Below, one piece after another: positions 24,529 to 35,432 of a DNA stretch of 62,110 nucleotides. How positions within the stretch are numbered: the first letter of the stretch is position 1; each line of letters begins with the position of its first letter. The translations under genes and the position numbers were made by a program. The stretch is from the NCBI GenBank assembly GCA_027604685.1, contig JADHYX010000049.1, positions 8,054 to 70,163 on the forward strand. The letters are read 5' to 3'. The stretch is from Lobulomyces angularis (taxonomy: Eukaryota; Chytridiomycota; Chytridiomycetes; Lobulomycetales; Lobulomycetaceae). The notes below the pieces were generated by a model, which was not told the DNA's origin, did not search any database, and saw only the letters and a list, made by a program, of their open reading frames with translations.

Positions 24529-25861
24529 ATGTTCAAATTGCTTACTCTCTTATTATTTATAATATCGTTAATAAAATCACATTTACCTGTTGTCTTGTGG
24601 CATGGAATGGGAGGTATTGTTTTTTCCAAATAATAGTCTTTTGTTGAACTACTCATAGATACTGCCAATGGTATGAATGATGTAGCGGAAACTATTAAAG
24701 ATGCTCTTGGTGAAGATTCGTACGTTTATGCTATTCAAATTGGCCAGAATATGGATGAAGATAGAAACTTTGGCTTCTTAGATAAAATTGAAAGGTTTGT
24801 AAACAATTTTTTTTTTTTAATTAGGTTTTAATTTCTATCTTTCTTTTATTTTTTTTTTTTTTACTTTTGTATAATAAAAAAGGCAGGTCTTGGAAGTTTG
24901 TAAAAAATTGAAATCTGACGGCAAACTTTCTCACGGATTTAATGCAGTTGGCTTTTCTCAGGGAGGTAAGATATATAACGCAAATGAGTTAATTTTATTT
25001 TTTTTTTCTATTAAAGGATTATTTATGAGGGCATATGTAAGAGTTTACATTTTTTATTAATCTATTTGTATGTGTCTAGGTTCAAGCATGTAATGATCCT
25101 CCGGTTCATAACCTAGTTACTTTCGGTTCGCCTCATGCTGGAGTTGCAGAAATTCCAAAGAATATTCCAACTCCTGTAAGGTTTGTTCTAAATGCAGGTG
25201 TATATCTTCCCTATGTACAAAATCGTATTGTCCAGGCTCAGTACTTTAAAGATCCCCACCAAATTGTATTTGTTCATGATTTTTATTTGTTCTTTACTGG
25301 AATATTATTATAGGAAAAGTATTTGGAGTTCAACATATTTTTACCAATTTATAATCAAGAACTTACAGCAAATATGCTATATTCCACAAACATGAAAGTG
25401 TTAAAAAATTTTGTAATGATTCAATTTGAGGAGGATAATATGGTTAAAATTTAATTAGTAAATAAAAATTTAATTTTAAAAAAAAAAATTGTAAATTTAG
25501 ATTGTTCCAAAGGAATCTGCTGTAATATAAAAAAAGCTTACAACTAACAATTTATTAATTTAGTGGTTTGGATTTGTTGATGAAGACGGGAACACAATTT
25601 CATTCAAAGAACAAAGTTTTTATTTCAATGACACTTTAGGTTTAAAGTATGATATGTTCAATGCAAGTTTTTTTTCTTACACATTAATTTTTTTTTTTTT
25701 CCTTTTGTACTTATAGAACTTTAGATAAAAAAAAGCGGTTGGCGTTTGAAACTTGGCCAGGACAACATATGCAAATTAGTCTTGAAAAATTTAGAGCTGA
25801 AATTGTAGAGAAATACTTTATAAATGATTTGGACACTGATACTTACTTTGATGATTTATAG
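24529..25861 (+). CDS. PPT1: Palmitoyl-protein thioesterase (PPT1-type)
   Basis: Nine exons (24529-24613, 24659-24794, 24883-24965, 25017-25036, 25080-25265, 25314-25442, 25501-25521, 25564-25646, 25717-25861) encode 295 aa. Signal peptide 'MFKLLTLLLFIISLIKS' leads to 'LPVVLWHGMGDT', the nucleophile Ser in 'AVGFSQGGLFMRAYV', 'VTFGSPHAGV', the Asp region 'IVPKESAWFGF', 'EDTLGLK'-type 'NDTLGLK', and the catalytic His in 'WPGQHMQI'. This is the alpha/beta-hydrolase triad of lysosomal PPT1, which removes S-acyl groups from proteins during degradation. It should be vacuolar/lysosomal or secreted. Exons 4 and 7 are only 20 and 21 nt. Length matches the family (about 300). Confidence 0.94.
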
Positions 25862-26563
25862 AAGCTCATTTTTGGAAACAATTATTATATTAATTTTCCT
25901 AAGCAGCGACAACCTATTAAAATTATTTGCTATCATTTATAAATATTGTTTAAAGCAGTTAATAGTTTAAATGTGTAAATAAAAATTGTTGCACAACAAC
26001 TATTGTTTCTATTACTAGGAAGTTAAATAATGAGTGTAATCATGTATAAAAAATAAACCTAATATATTAAAATGATATTATTAATAATTTATAACGCAAA
26101 AAACTCCTTTCATGTTTATATTGATAGTTTGTGTTAAATTCCCTAAAAAGTCATATTGCATGATAAAAATAAGTACAGTTAAGAATAGTATCTCATGAAA
26201 TGGAATAATCACATTCTTTCTTCTGGTTTATTTTAATACAAATGAAAGATAAAAAAAAAATCAATGATGTACTTCAAGCCAAACTTCAACACTATGCATA
26301 CATTCTCCTTAAAAGGATGCTTTTTCCTAGCTCACAAAAGTTATTGTAAAATTCTTTGTAAAGTTAGAGGGTGAAAATTCAAATTTTTTTTTTTTTTTTT
26401 TTATAAATGGGGTGTTTATAAAAAGCGANNNNNNNNNNAAAAAAAAAAAAAAAAAAAAAATTAAAAATCAGAGATTATATAAATTTATATTTTTATATAT
26501 TATAAAAAAAAATTAGAAAATAAACAAAGAAATTATTCAAATTTATCTTTTTAAGAATTAAAA
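25862..26563. other. 700-bp intergenic region containing the assembly gap
   Basis: No gene seen. It holds a poly-T run, the run of ten N, then a poly-A run just before the acidic-protein gene. Downstream sequence near 26480-26530 should be the promoter and 5' UTR of that gene. Confidence 0.5.
26429..26438. other. Assembly gap (10 N)
   Basis: Ten N in a row, flanked by about 20-base T and A homopolymers. The size is conventional for an unknown gap, so the true distance and even the adjacency of the two sides are not proven. Confidence 0.97.
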
Positions 26564-29086
26564 ATGAGAGTTTTTGATTGCATTTTAAACCTAGCAGTTG
26601 CCTCTTTTATAGGTAAGAAGCAGTCATGTAGCTTTCATAAATACCCAACTTTTAAATTAAAGTAAAATCGATACCAATACCAACAAACAGTGAAAATGTT
26701 GAAATCTTACAAAATACCAATCTTAACCAACATCGTCTAACCTTGTTAAATAATGAAAAAAGCTTTGATGATTCAGAAAAAAAAACCAAATTTTTTTTAC
26801 CCAGGCGGTTAATTAAAAGAAAGATTTCGGATGATGTGATAAGTAATGAAAATGAAACAGAAGACGAAACTTTGGATCATGACTCTGATGAAGAAGATGA
26901 TATTATTGAAGAGTTACATTCCGATGATGATCAAAGCGGTAATTTTTTTTTAATTTTCTTTTTAATTTTCTTTTTAATTTTTTTTTTTTTAAAAAACTAC
27001 GTTTTAAATATTTACATATTTTTTTGTTAACTTCTATTTATCAAACTTTTAATTTTTTACAGAAGATGAATCTGGAGATAACCAAAGTGAGGAGGAAGAT
27101 GAAGCTGAATTAAGTAATTTTTTTTTTTTTTTTTTATCTTTATAAATTTTTTTTTTTTAGGAGAAGAAGAAATAGAAGAAAATGGGGAAGAAAAGGTAGA
27201 AGCCGCATCTAACGATGGCCAAGTTATTGTAATAGAAGATGCAGAGGAGGGAAACGATGATGCTAATGAAGAGGATATTGAAACAGAAGCTACTAGCAAT
27301 AAAGAGGAAATATTTGAGAATTCTAAAGGAACTAGCCTAGAAACTAAGAAAGACAATGAATATAATACCAGTGAAAATTTTGATGCTTCTGAAGAATTGG
27401 TGGAAGAAGGCGTAAATAACGAAGAAGATGATATCATTGAGGACAACGAAGAAGAAACTGAAGAAAATGAAGATGAAGAAGATGAAGAAGAAAATAATCA
27501 AGACACTGATGAAGAGAACGAAGAAAAAAGTAACGAAATTGCCGAAGCCAGTAATTTAAAAAAACCAGATGTTGTTTCCAGTGTATCTGATGAAGAAAAC
27601 TCAGAAGAAACTGGAGACTTTGAAGAAAAAAATGAAATTGAAAACGCTGAAGAAGTGGAAGAGCAAAATTTAATAGAAGAAAACGCTGAAGGAACTGAAG
27701 ACGAAATTGTAGAGGAAGATGAAGAAAGTGCTGAAGATTCAGAGGAAGATGAGGACGGTGAAGTAACTTCAGGCGAGGGTGAAGAAAATACTGAAGAAGA
27801 AGAAAATTCTGAATTAGCAGAAGAAGAAGATGTGGAAGAAAGCGAGGAAGAAAATAATGGGCCAGAAGAAGAAGATGAAAATCTTGAAGACAATAATGAA
27901 GAAGAAGAAAATCTTGAAGACAGTAATGAAGAAGAAAATCTTGAAGACAATAATGAAGAAGAAGAAAATACTGACGACATTACTGAAGATAATACTGAAG
28001 AAGAAAACACTGAAGAAGATAGTAACGACGATGTAGAGGAAAACGTCGAAGATGAGAATAGCGAAGAAGAAAACACTGAAGAAGAAACTAATGAAGAGGA
28101 AAACGCAGAAGAAGAAACTAATGAAGAAGAAAACGCTGAAGAAGAGACTAATGAAGAAGAAAACACAGAAGAAAAGACTAATGAAGAGGAAAACGCAGAA
28201 GAAGAAACTAATGAAGAGGAAAATGCTGAAGAAGAAACTGATGAAGATGTCACTGATGAAGATGTAACTAATGAAGAGAACAATGAAGAAGAAAGTAACG
28301 ACGAAGAGAACAGTGAAGAAGAAAGTAACTATGAAGAGAACAATGAAGAAGAAAGTAATGAGGAAGAGAACACTGAAGAAGAGAGTGATGAAAGGGAAAA
28401 CACTGAAGAAGAAAATATGGAAGAAGAAAGTTATGAAAATACCAATAAAGAAACACAAATAGAAAATAATGAAGAATCAACGGAAATTTCCGCTGAAAAC
28501 CAACAAATGTTAAACGATTTTAACAATAACGAGAATGAGGATGACGATGAAAATGACGAAAATTCTGAGGAATTTGTTGAAGATAACATTGAAGGTATTC
28601 AATAGTAAAATAAACCACACATAAAATATTTAAAATGTTTCAAAAAGAAAAAAGTGAAGACTCCGAAAATGGCAATGATAATTTAGATGAATCGAATGAG
28701 GATTTAGATCATAACAAAGAGGTGTCTGAAGATTCCGAAGCAGATGATGAAGACGATGACGAGAATATGGAGAAAGGTGAAGATGTTGCAGAAGACAGCG
28801 AAGAAAGCAGTGATATCGGTGAAAGCACTATTACGGAAAACAATTCCAAAAATTCAGAAGAAGATATATATGGAAACGATGAAAATTCAAATACCGATTT
28901 AAACAATGACGAGGATGAAAAGCAGGAAAATAAATCCGGTAAGAAGGCATATTAATTGCATAAAATTTTTTTATATTGACTACAGATAATGTCGTGCTGG
29001 ATAACGAATTTGAAGAAATAGTTGATGATGGTGCGGAAGATTGGTCGGAAAATAAGGAAGAAAACAGTAATGAAGATGAGTTTTAA
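26564..29086 (+). CDS. Secreted Glu-rich repeat protein
   Basis: Six exons (26564-26612, 26663-26938, 27063-27113, 27161-28594, 28648-28938, 28986-29086), all introns in phase 1, give 733 aa. A signal peptide ('MRVFDCILNLAVASFIG') and a short basic segment (LPRRLIKRKIS) precede about 600 residues that are roughly half Glu with Asp, Asn, Ser and Thr. Near codons for 28090-28430 there are about ten 10-residue repeats of the type NEEENAEEET. The basic RRLIKRK element just before the acidic part could be a processing site for a Kex2-like protease. No family recognised; extreme acidity in a secreted chain suggests cation binding or a matrix role, as inference. Serine-rich and lysine-rich frames that overlap are shadows of the GAA repeats. 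Confidence 0.8.
28090..28430 (+). repeat. Coding minisatellite, 30-bp unit
   Basis: About ten to eleven tandem units of 30 bp built on AATGAAGAGGAAAACGCAGA, encoding decapeptides such as NEEENAEEET, NEEENTEEES and NDEENSEEES. Units in the first half are near-identical and those later drift. Copy number probably varies among strains. Confidence 0.8.
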
Positions 29087-29254
29087 AGGAGCTCTAAAAT
29101 GCATATATATTTATTAAAAGCATTGAAATTTACATATATAAATTAGCTTGAATTTTTATCTACAATTAAAGATTAACCAATTCCCAATTACAAATAAAAA
29201 TTAAAGATTTTGTAACAAAAAAAAATAAAATCAGTAAAAACAAATAAAAAAAAT

Positions 29255-32200
29255 TCAAAATGATTCAGCACTTCCTCTTCCGCGCCCCCTTCCCCGACCT
29301 CTCCCTGTAAATAAATTAATATAGAAATCTAAACTCAAAATTACCTCTTCCTCTCCCACCACCCCTACCGCGAACTAAATTTTCCAATTCATTTCTTTGC
29401 AGGAAGTTTGGGTTTCCATAGGAAGAAATTTGATATGGAGAAGCTTGTTGTAAAGAATGCTGGTATCCTTGCAATATTTGAGCCGAAACATTTTCTGGCA
29501 TAACTTCATTGCTCTTAACTTGATTTTGGCGAGTATTATTGTCTGCAGATACATTCTGATGGTATGTTTGTCGCGTGCTCGTCCCAAAATCTTCGCCAAT
29601 GTGTAACATACTCCTTAGGTTTGCAGACATCTGATCAATGTTATTTTCTGGTATGTTTGCATTAGAGTCACTCCATTGAGCAAAAGCTTGACGATAAGCA
29701 GTTTCGTCTTTGGTATTAGAGAAGTTATTTAATTTTTCATTTTGTTGAGGTAACGCCTTAGAGGTATTTTTTTTGGTCACTTCAATCTGAATTCCTGAGG
29801 GTGCCTGATAGACTCTTTTCGAATGTGCACTCTCACTAAAACTTTCTAGATTACTTGAATCAGTAGCATCATCAACTACTGTTCTATTTGCTTTTCCCTT
29901 AGTAATTTCAACAACCATTCCGGAAGAACTTGTCAATATGCGTTTGTTTTTCCCATCATGGTGCACTTGACGATTCCAAGCATTATTTTCTTTGGGTGAA
30001 TGTGAACTAACAACTTTACTGCTAACATTTTTAACTGCTGCCACTTGGGCAGTGCTGTTCATGTTTGATTTCAAGGAATAACTATGCGCATGTTTTCGTA
30101 CTGAAAAATTATTACCTTCATCGATATTAGACTTGCCCATAAAATTAAGGGTGCTTTGCGGTGTTGAAATATTTAATACAAAATTTTTACTCAAATACAT
30201 CCCCTTGTTGTTGGAACAGCTAATAACAAAATTATTGCTAATCATATCTAAAAAAAATATACCGATTGTCAAGGTTAGTCGCAGCAAGAAATCCCTTATC
30301 AAAAACAATTTCCAAGTAGTTACCATCAATTCCAATTATTGTCCCTTTCGCTCCTAAAAAAATGTTTAACTCTGTAATCAAGTGTCAGATTACCAATGGG
30401 AACACTTCCAATATCAGAAACATGTATAATTCGTTCTCCTAACCTAAAATGCTGTTCACCTAATCGGAACTTTGCATGTTCAGGTTTTAAAACAGCAAGC
30501 CTTGGCACATTTTTAATTGTAACAGCTTTAATTTTAGCATCTTTAAAATTTTCATAAGTTCTTTCAACTAACTCTTCAATTTTTTTCACTGTGTCCTAAT
30601 GAAAGAGGTATTTTAGAGTTTTGCATCAAAATAAATTAGAAAAACGAACATTTGTTACTGCTTCAGAATCGACGGATACTTTGTTAAAACTTTTAGTTCC
30701 CGCTTCTTTTATCCACTCTAACATCTCATTCATTTTTTTTGGAGCGGAGGAAGAAGAATAAAAATCTGTATCGGCATAAACGTCCTTTGACGGATTTTTT
30801 ATCAAACCAAGTAAGAACTCAGGAAAGGCAATCTGGGAAATGAATTAAATCATAAAAATTATAGCAGAAGTTGTCAAACCTGGAAATCTTTAATTAACCG
30901 TCTTGCTAAACTTGAAAATTCCCAAGATTTCTCACCTTTTCTAGTATATCCAAGTACTTTTAATTGCTTCGAGTCAAATTTCAAATGTAACCCAACCATT
31001 ACCATCTCCTTCTTCGGTCCACAAACAACTTGTAGGGATGAAGTTAATCTTGCTAATACTAAACTTGGCAATTTTAATTCCTTTGCCAGTATGTAAGAAG
31101 GAACATAATGTTCATCCTTTTCTATCTCTTCAACTAAAGATCGAACTGAATTAAGTTCATCAAAAAATTTTTGTTCTGTTTGCTGCAATAAAAATAGGTT
31201 AGCAATTAATAAAATTTACATGAAACAGTACCAAATATTTAATATTTAAGAACTTTCCATTATATCCGGTAACTTCAGCATATGCGCCACAGTTATTAGC
31301 ATAACTTGATAAAAAAAAAACCCTACTGTTCAGAGGAAAGTCTTCCTCAACAGGCTTAGGAGGGCGTTCCTGATATCTAGGATCTGAAGTTTCAACAGTC
31401 TCTACCAGAGTAGCTAATGGAACTTCTCTCCGATTTTTGAAATCAAAAAACTCCTTCACGATGGCGCCGTCTTCGGTTAATCGCATTTCTACAAAAATTA
31501 TTTGGGATCAAGAAAAATGCAATCAATACTTTTTAAAGGAAGGACATTAACAATGATGTCAACTGGACCAATCACAATCCCATATTTTTTACTGTAAAAA
31601 TTCTCACAATTGTTTGCGGAATTTAAAAAATTATCAATAGCATTTGCAGATATATGTGGTTCTTTTACAACATCCCATCTTGTTTCTCCATTAGGCAATG
31701 GAATTTCTTTCAACTCGTATTTAAAATTCTCATCTAAAAGAGAATGTACTTTACACTCCGATAAAAATGGATACCCTAGGTTAATGTCAAAGCATAGTTA
31801 ATGACTAAAACCTTCAGTAAATTTACCCCAAAAGGCTTGATTTTTGAATTCTTTTCCATGTAACTTCCGTAATATATCTTCTGGAGACATTCCTTCGTAA
31901 TTATTAACTATATTCAGAATAATACTTTCCTTTCTATAAAATTTTAATTAAAAAGTGATAAAAAATTATAAATTTATTTGAAATTTACGTGCTTTCTGCA
32001 TTAAATATGTTTACGGAATGATATCCCAAAGTCGCAGAGTGTGCAATGGTATGCATAGAAGGAAATCCGGGCATAGCGTATTTGCCTAATTTCACACCTT
32101 CACATAAACCCTTTTTATAACCAAATTTTCCTTTTTTTGGTAAAAGCCATTCACTCATACTGCAAGTGTTATTTTTTATGTGAGGAAAATGCACCGGGTT

Positions 32201-34672
32201 ACTTGAAAAGTAAACTGAATCTTTGATGGTAGCATCATGCAAAAATTTTGTACTTGTTCCAAAAGAGTTTCTTTTTTTTTCCGATTCTGATAATAAAGCA
32301 TCTTTTGCTGCAAAAAAAATGTAAATTTAACTACATATGCGATGCTCACCTTTAAGTGCTGCCAATAACTTTTTCTCATCAATAAATGGTATTAAAACTA
32401 CTGCTTCCTAGCCAAAATTTTATTATAAAATCAAAAAATATCTAAAATACCCAATCTGATTTCTTTCCGTTAAGGTCGCAATCAAATTCTAATGGATAAA
32501 AATTGTGTATAGGAGAAGTTTCTTTAGTCATTAATTCACGATATGGCTCAGGAATGTGTTGGTTGCTGGCCTAAATAGAAATTCAAAGATAAATACGCTT
32601 CAGAAGTCAGCATTACTTACAGTAGGTAGCACTCCCATTAACTGCTGAAAAGGTAGAAAAGGTTCCCCAATATCAAACTTTAATTCGTAATGAGCAAAAT
32701 TTTTTAAATCAGTAATTTTTGGAGCATAGTGATATGGATAAAACCATTCCCACGAGGGAACTCCTTCATAATAATAAAGTAAAACCCATTGTAACCCCTC
32801 CACATAATGAAAAACTAACTTTTTAACATCGCCTTCTGTTGAAATATCAAAGTGCAACTTTTCCTAATAATATCAACGGAACTGTTCTGGAATTTAAGAA
32901 AAAAAATGTACCTTATAATATGTCTTCTTCCAATCGTCAAATTTTTTTTCAAAAATCTGCTTATCAGTTAAGGCTAAGTGTTTTTCATTATTATCATCCT
33001 TGATAATAGCCTCGTTATACCTTCGTAACATTCTCTCTCTAGCTTCAATTCCTTCTTCATCGTCTGAATCTTCCTCTTCTGAGAAGCAAACCACCAAGTT
33101 ATCTTTATGATGGGGATCAATACTGCCTTCATCAGCCAGATATGCAATCTTTAAACCTAAATCTTTGGATGCTTTAACTATAAACTGTTTATCTTTTATA
33201 GACAGAGAATTTAATTTAAAAATCAAAGGAGTGTTATTTCGCTCCAAAACATATTCTTGAATTGACAAAAATAACTGCTGCTGAGATTTGGTCATTTCTA
33301 AAATAATGTGGACAAGGATTAAAGAATAAAAAAATATTTTTACCCATTAAGACTTTCTTTGCTACCGCTTCTTTTGTGTTATCTTTAACTTCTATTTTTA
33401 ATTCTAAAGTGTTCTGGAACGCATCAACTTCGACAGCTCCCAATTTTTCTAACAGAGTCTGGCATCTTGCTAAGTTTAGTTTGCCTCCATCATTTAAATA
33501 ACCGCCTATTTCAGGTAGGATAAGTTTATATTCGTTAAATAAAATAGCCAAGGCTCCTTCGTTTATATGAAGTGTTGGTAAAGAAGGCAAAAAATCATTC
33601 CCAACGAAAAAAGACATCAAAATAAAATCATCAATAATATTTTCAAGGTCGTATGGGAATGGTAATAACTTTTTGATACTAGAAAATTCCAAATCTAGGT
33701 ATTCCCGAAAGAGCGATCTTCACAAAACAAAAAGTTATTAATCAAAAAGTCAAAATCGTACAAGTGCATCAAATAAAAGCGTTGAGATTCAGGATTACTA
33801 GAAGCTAAAGTTTTCCTTTTTTTTTTTCCAAATGTCACTTCTTCCCGCAACAAAGCAAAATGAGGTTCATGTGATAACAACCCTAACATAATTAAGTCCG
33901 CATCCAATCCATACAAGCAATGGCGCAAATTAGGGTCAAACGTCGGCAACGACTTAGCAATTCTTAAATATTCCATAATTTTATGTTCCCCTTCCCCAGG
34001 AACTTCATGGCCGCTTAATATTATTTCAATTTCTGCGATAAGTTAAATTAAACAAAAAAAAATTGAATAATTTTACTTTGCCAGGATGAATCTTCGGTAA
34101 CTTTTTTATTGATGAAGTACTTCAAATGAAGCGATAATTTGGTCATAAATTCGGTTCCAGGAGTAATGCAATTACTATCGAATGCCGGTTCCTCTGGTAG
34201 AGGCACACCTTTTTTAAGCGCCAAATTTCTGGCAACTTCAGCATCTTTAGCAGTTCTAAATCGTCTAGCACCTTATTTTTTTTAACCAGATTATTAATTT
34301 CAGTTAATAAGAAAAAAATTATTAAATACGCTGCTGATTCATTTTCGCTCTTGGTGCTACACCATCTACAGCCATAAAAAACAGTTTCTGAGGTTTTATT
34401 TTCACAAATAAATGTTCGATGTAGTTAAAAATTCCCAAAAAAATTTGCTCTTCACTCATTCTAAAATGAACATCTAAATCGTTTGGATGCGAACACGAAT
34501 GGATAATTCCGTTCATATCAAGGTATAAATTCTGTTAAAAAATTTTTTACTTATTTGGAGTAAAACTTTTTTGCATCCTTACATCAAACTGAGGAATATT
34601 ATTTTCTAACACCAACTGGCTACACACTGGATACCTTTCGCTGATCCATCTAAAAAACTTAGGTACTCCCAT
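29255..34672 (-). CDS. XRN1: 5'-3' exoribonuclease Xrn1
   Basis: Roughly 17 exons; start 34672, stop 29255-29257. The N-terminus '[15 protein letters not shown]' and the nuclease blocks '[12 protein letters not shown]', '[17 protein letters not shown]', 'FRTAKDAE', '[15 protein letters not shown]', '[15 protein letters not shown]' contain the conserved acidic and basic residues of the 5'-monophosphate nuclease. The second conserved region ('[23 protein letters not shown]') marks the XRN family, and the long C-terminal half (SH3-like and winged-helix region) marks cytoplasmic Xrn1 rather than nuclear Rat1. The chain ends in an RGG-like tail ([12 protein letters not shown]) and a low-complexity Ser/Asn/Gln region. 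It degrades decapped mRNA in the cytoplasm. Confidence 0.95.
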
Positions 34673-35432
34673 GGTTATAGTAAAATTTTATTAATTATGA
34701 TCAATAAAGCAAATTTTTTCAGGAATTAAAAACTTGGTGAACTTATCATTTAGTACAAATAAGCCTATTGCAATAAAGGTGAACAATTATTTATAAAGCA
34801 AATTCTATTTTGCCAGTACTAGCTATTAATTTAACAGAAAAATAAAATTGATTTATCCTCAATATTTTTAAAGTTGATGTTAGAGGGATAAAATGGGATA
34901 TGAATTTTATCACTAATAACGAGTCTGTAATTCAAGAGCCCAAGGATTTATGAGAACAGCGCCTAGATGTTAAATTGAAAGATTGATAAATGCTTGGTTG
35001 TTTACAAGTTGAGAATATAATACAAAGCGTTTTTAAGTTATCTATCGTCGTAAGTTATAGGAGATTGTAAATATGCAATATGAAATGCTACTCAAATTTT
35101 GTATATATGCAGTATAAACGTCTATTAAAAATTTAAGTATCATAAATTTTTAAAAAAAAAATTATTTTATAAAGTCATGGTTTGGTAATTTTTGTCATTT
35201 TTTCTTTCACCAATCAACCACCCTTCCTCACAAAATTAATTGTTGTAATTTTAATTTCTTCAATCAAATTATGTACCGTTAAAAAATGGTCATTTTTTGT
35301 AGTTATTTGGATTTGCCATATAATTCAAATAAAAAAATTACTTAAATAGAACAAATACTCCTAAAGGATATTCACAATTTTTTCCTTTTTTAAAATAATT
35401 ATTACATATTTTATTGCATACAAAATTCAAAA
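34673..35432. promoter_or_regulatory. 760-bp divergent intergenic region, XRN1 / PAS protein
   Basis: No open frame or RNA gene recognised. It separates two start codons on opposite strands and should carry both promoters. Composition is less homopolymeric than in the first 10 kb. Confidence 0.4.

Noticed and set aside
27498..28480. Serine-rich, Phe/Ile-rich and Lys-rich open frames overlapping the Glu-rich gene
   Set aside because: They are other-frame readings of a GAA/GAG repeat. Only the Glu frame joins exons on both sides with consistent phase and follows a signal peptide.
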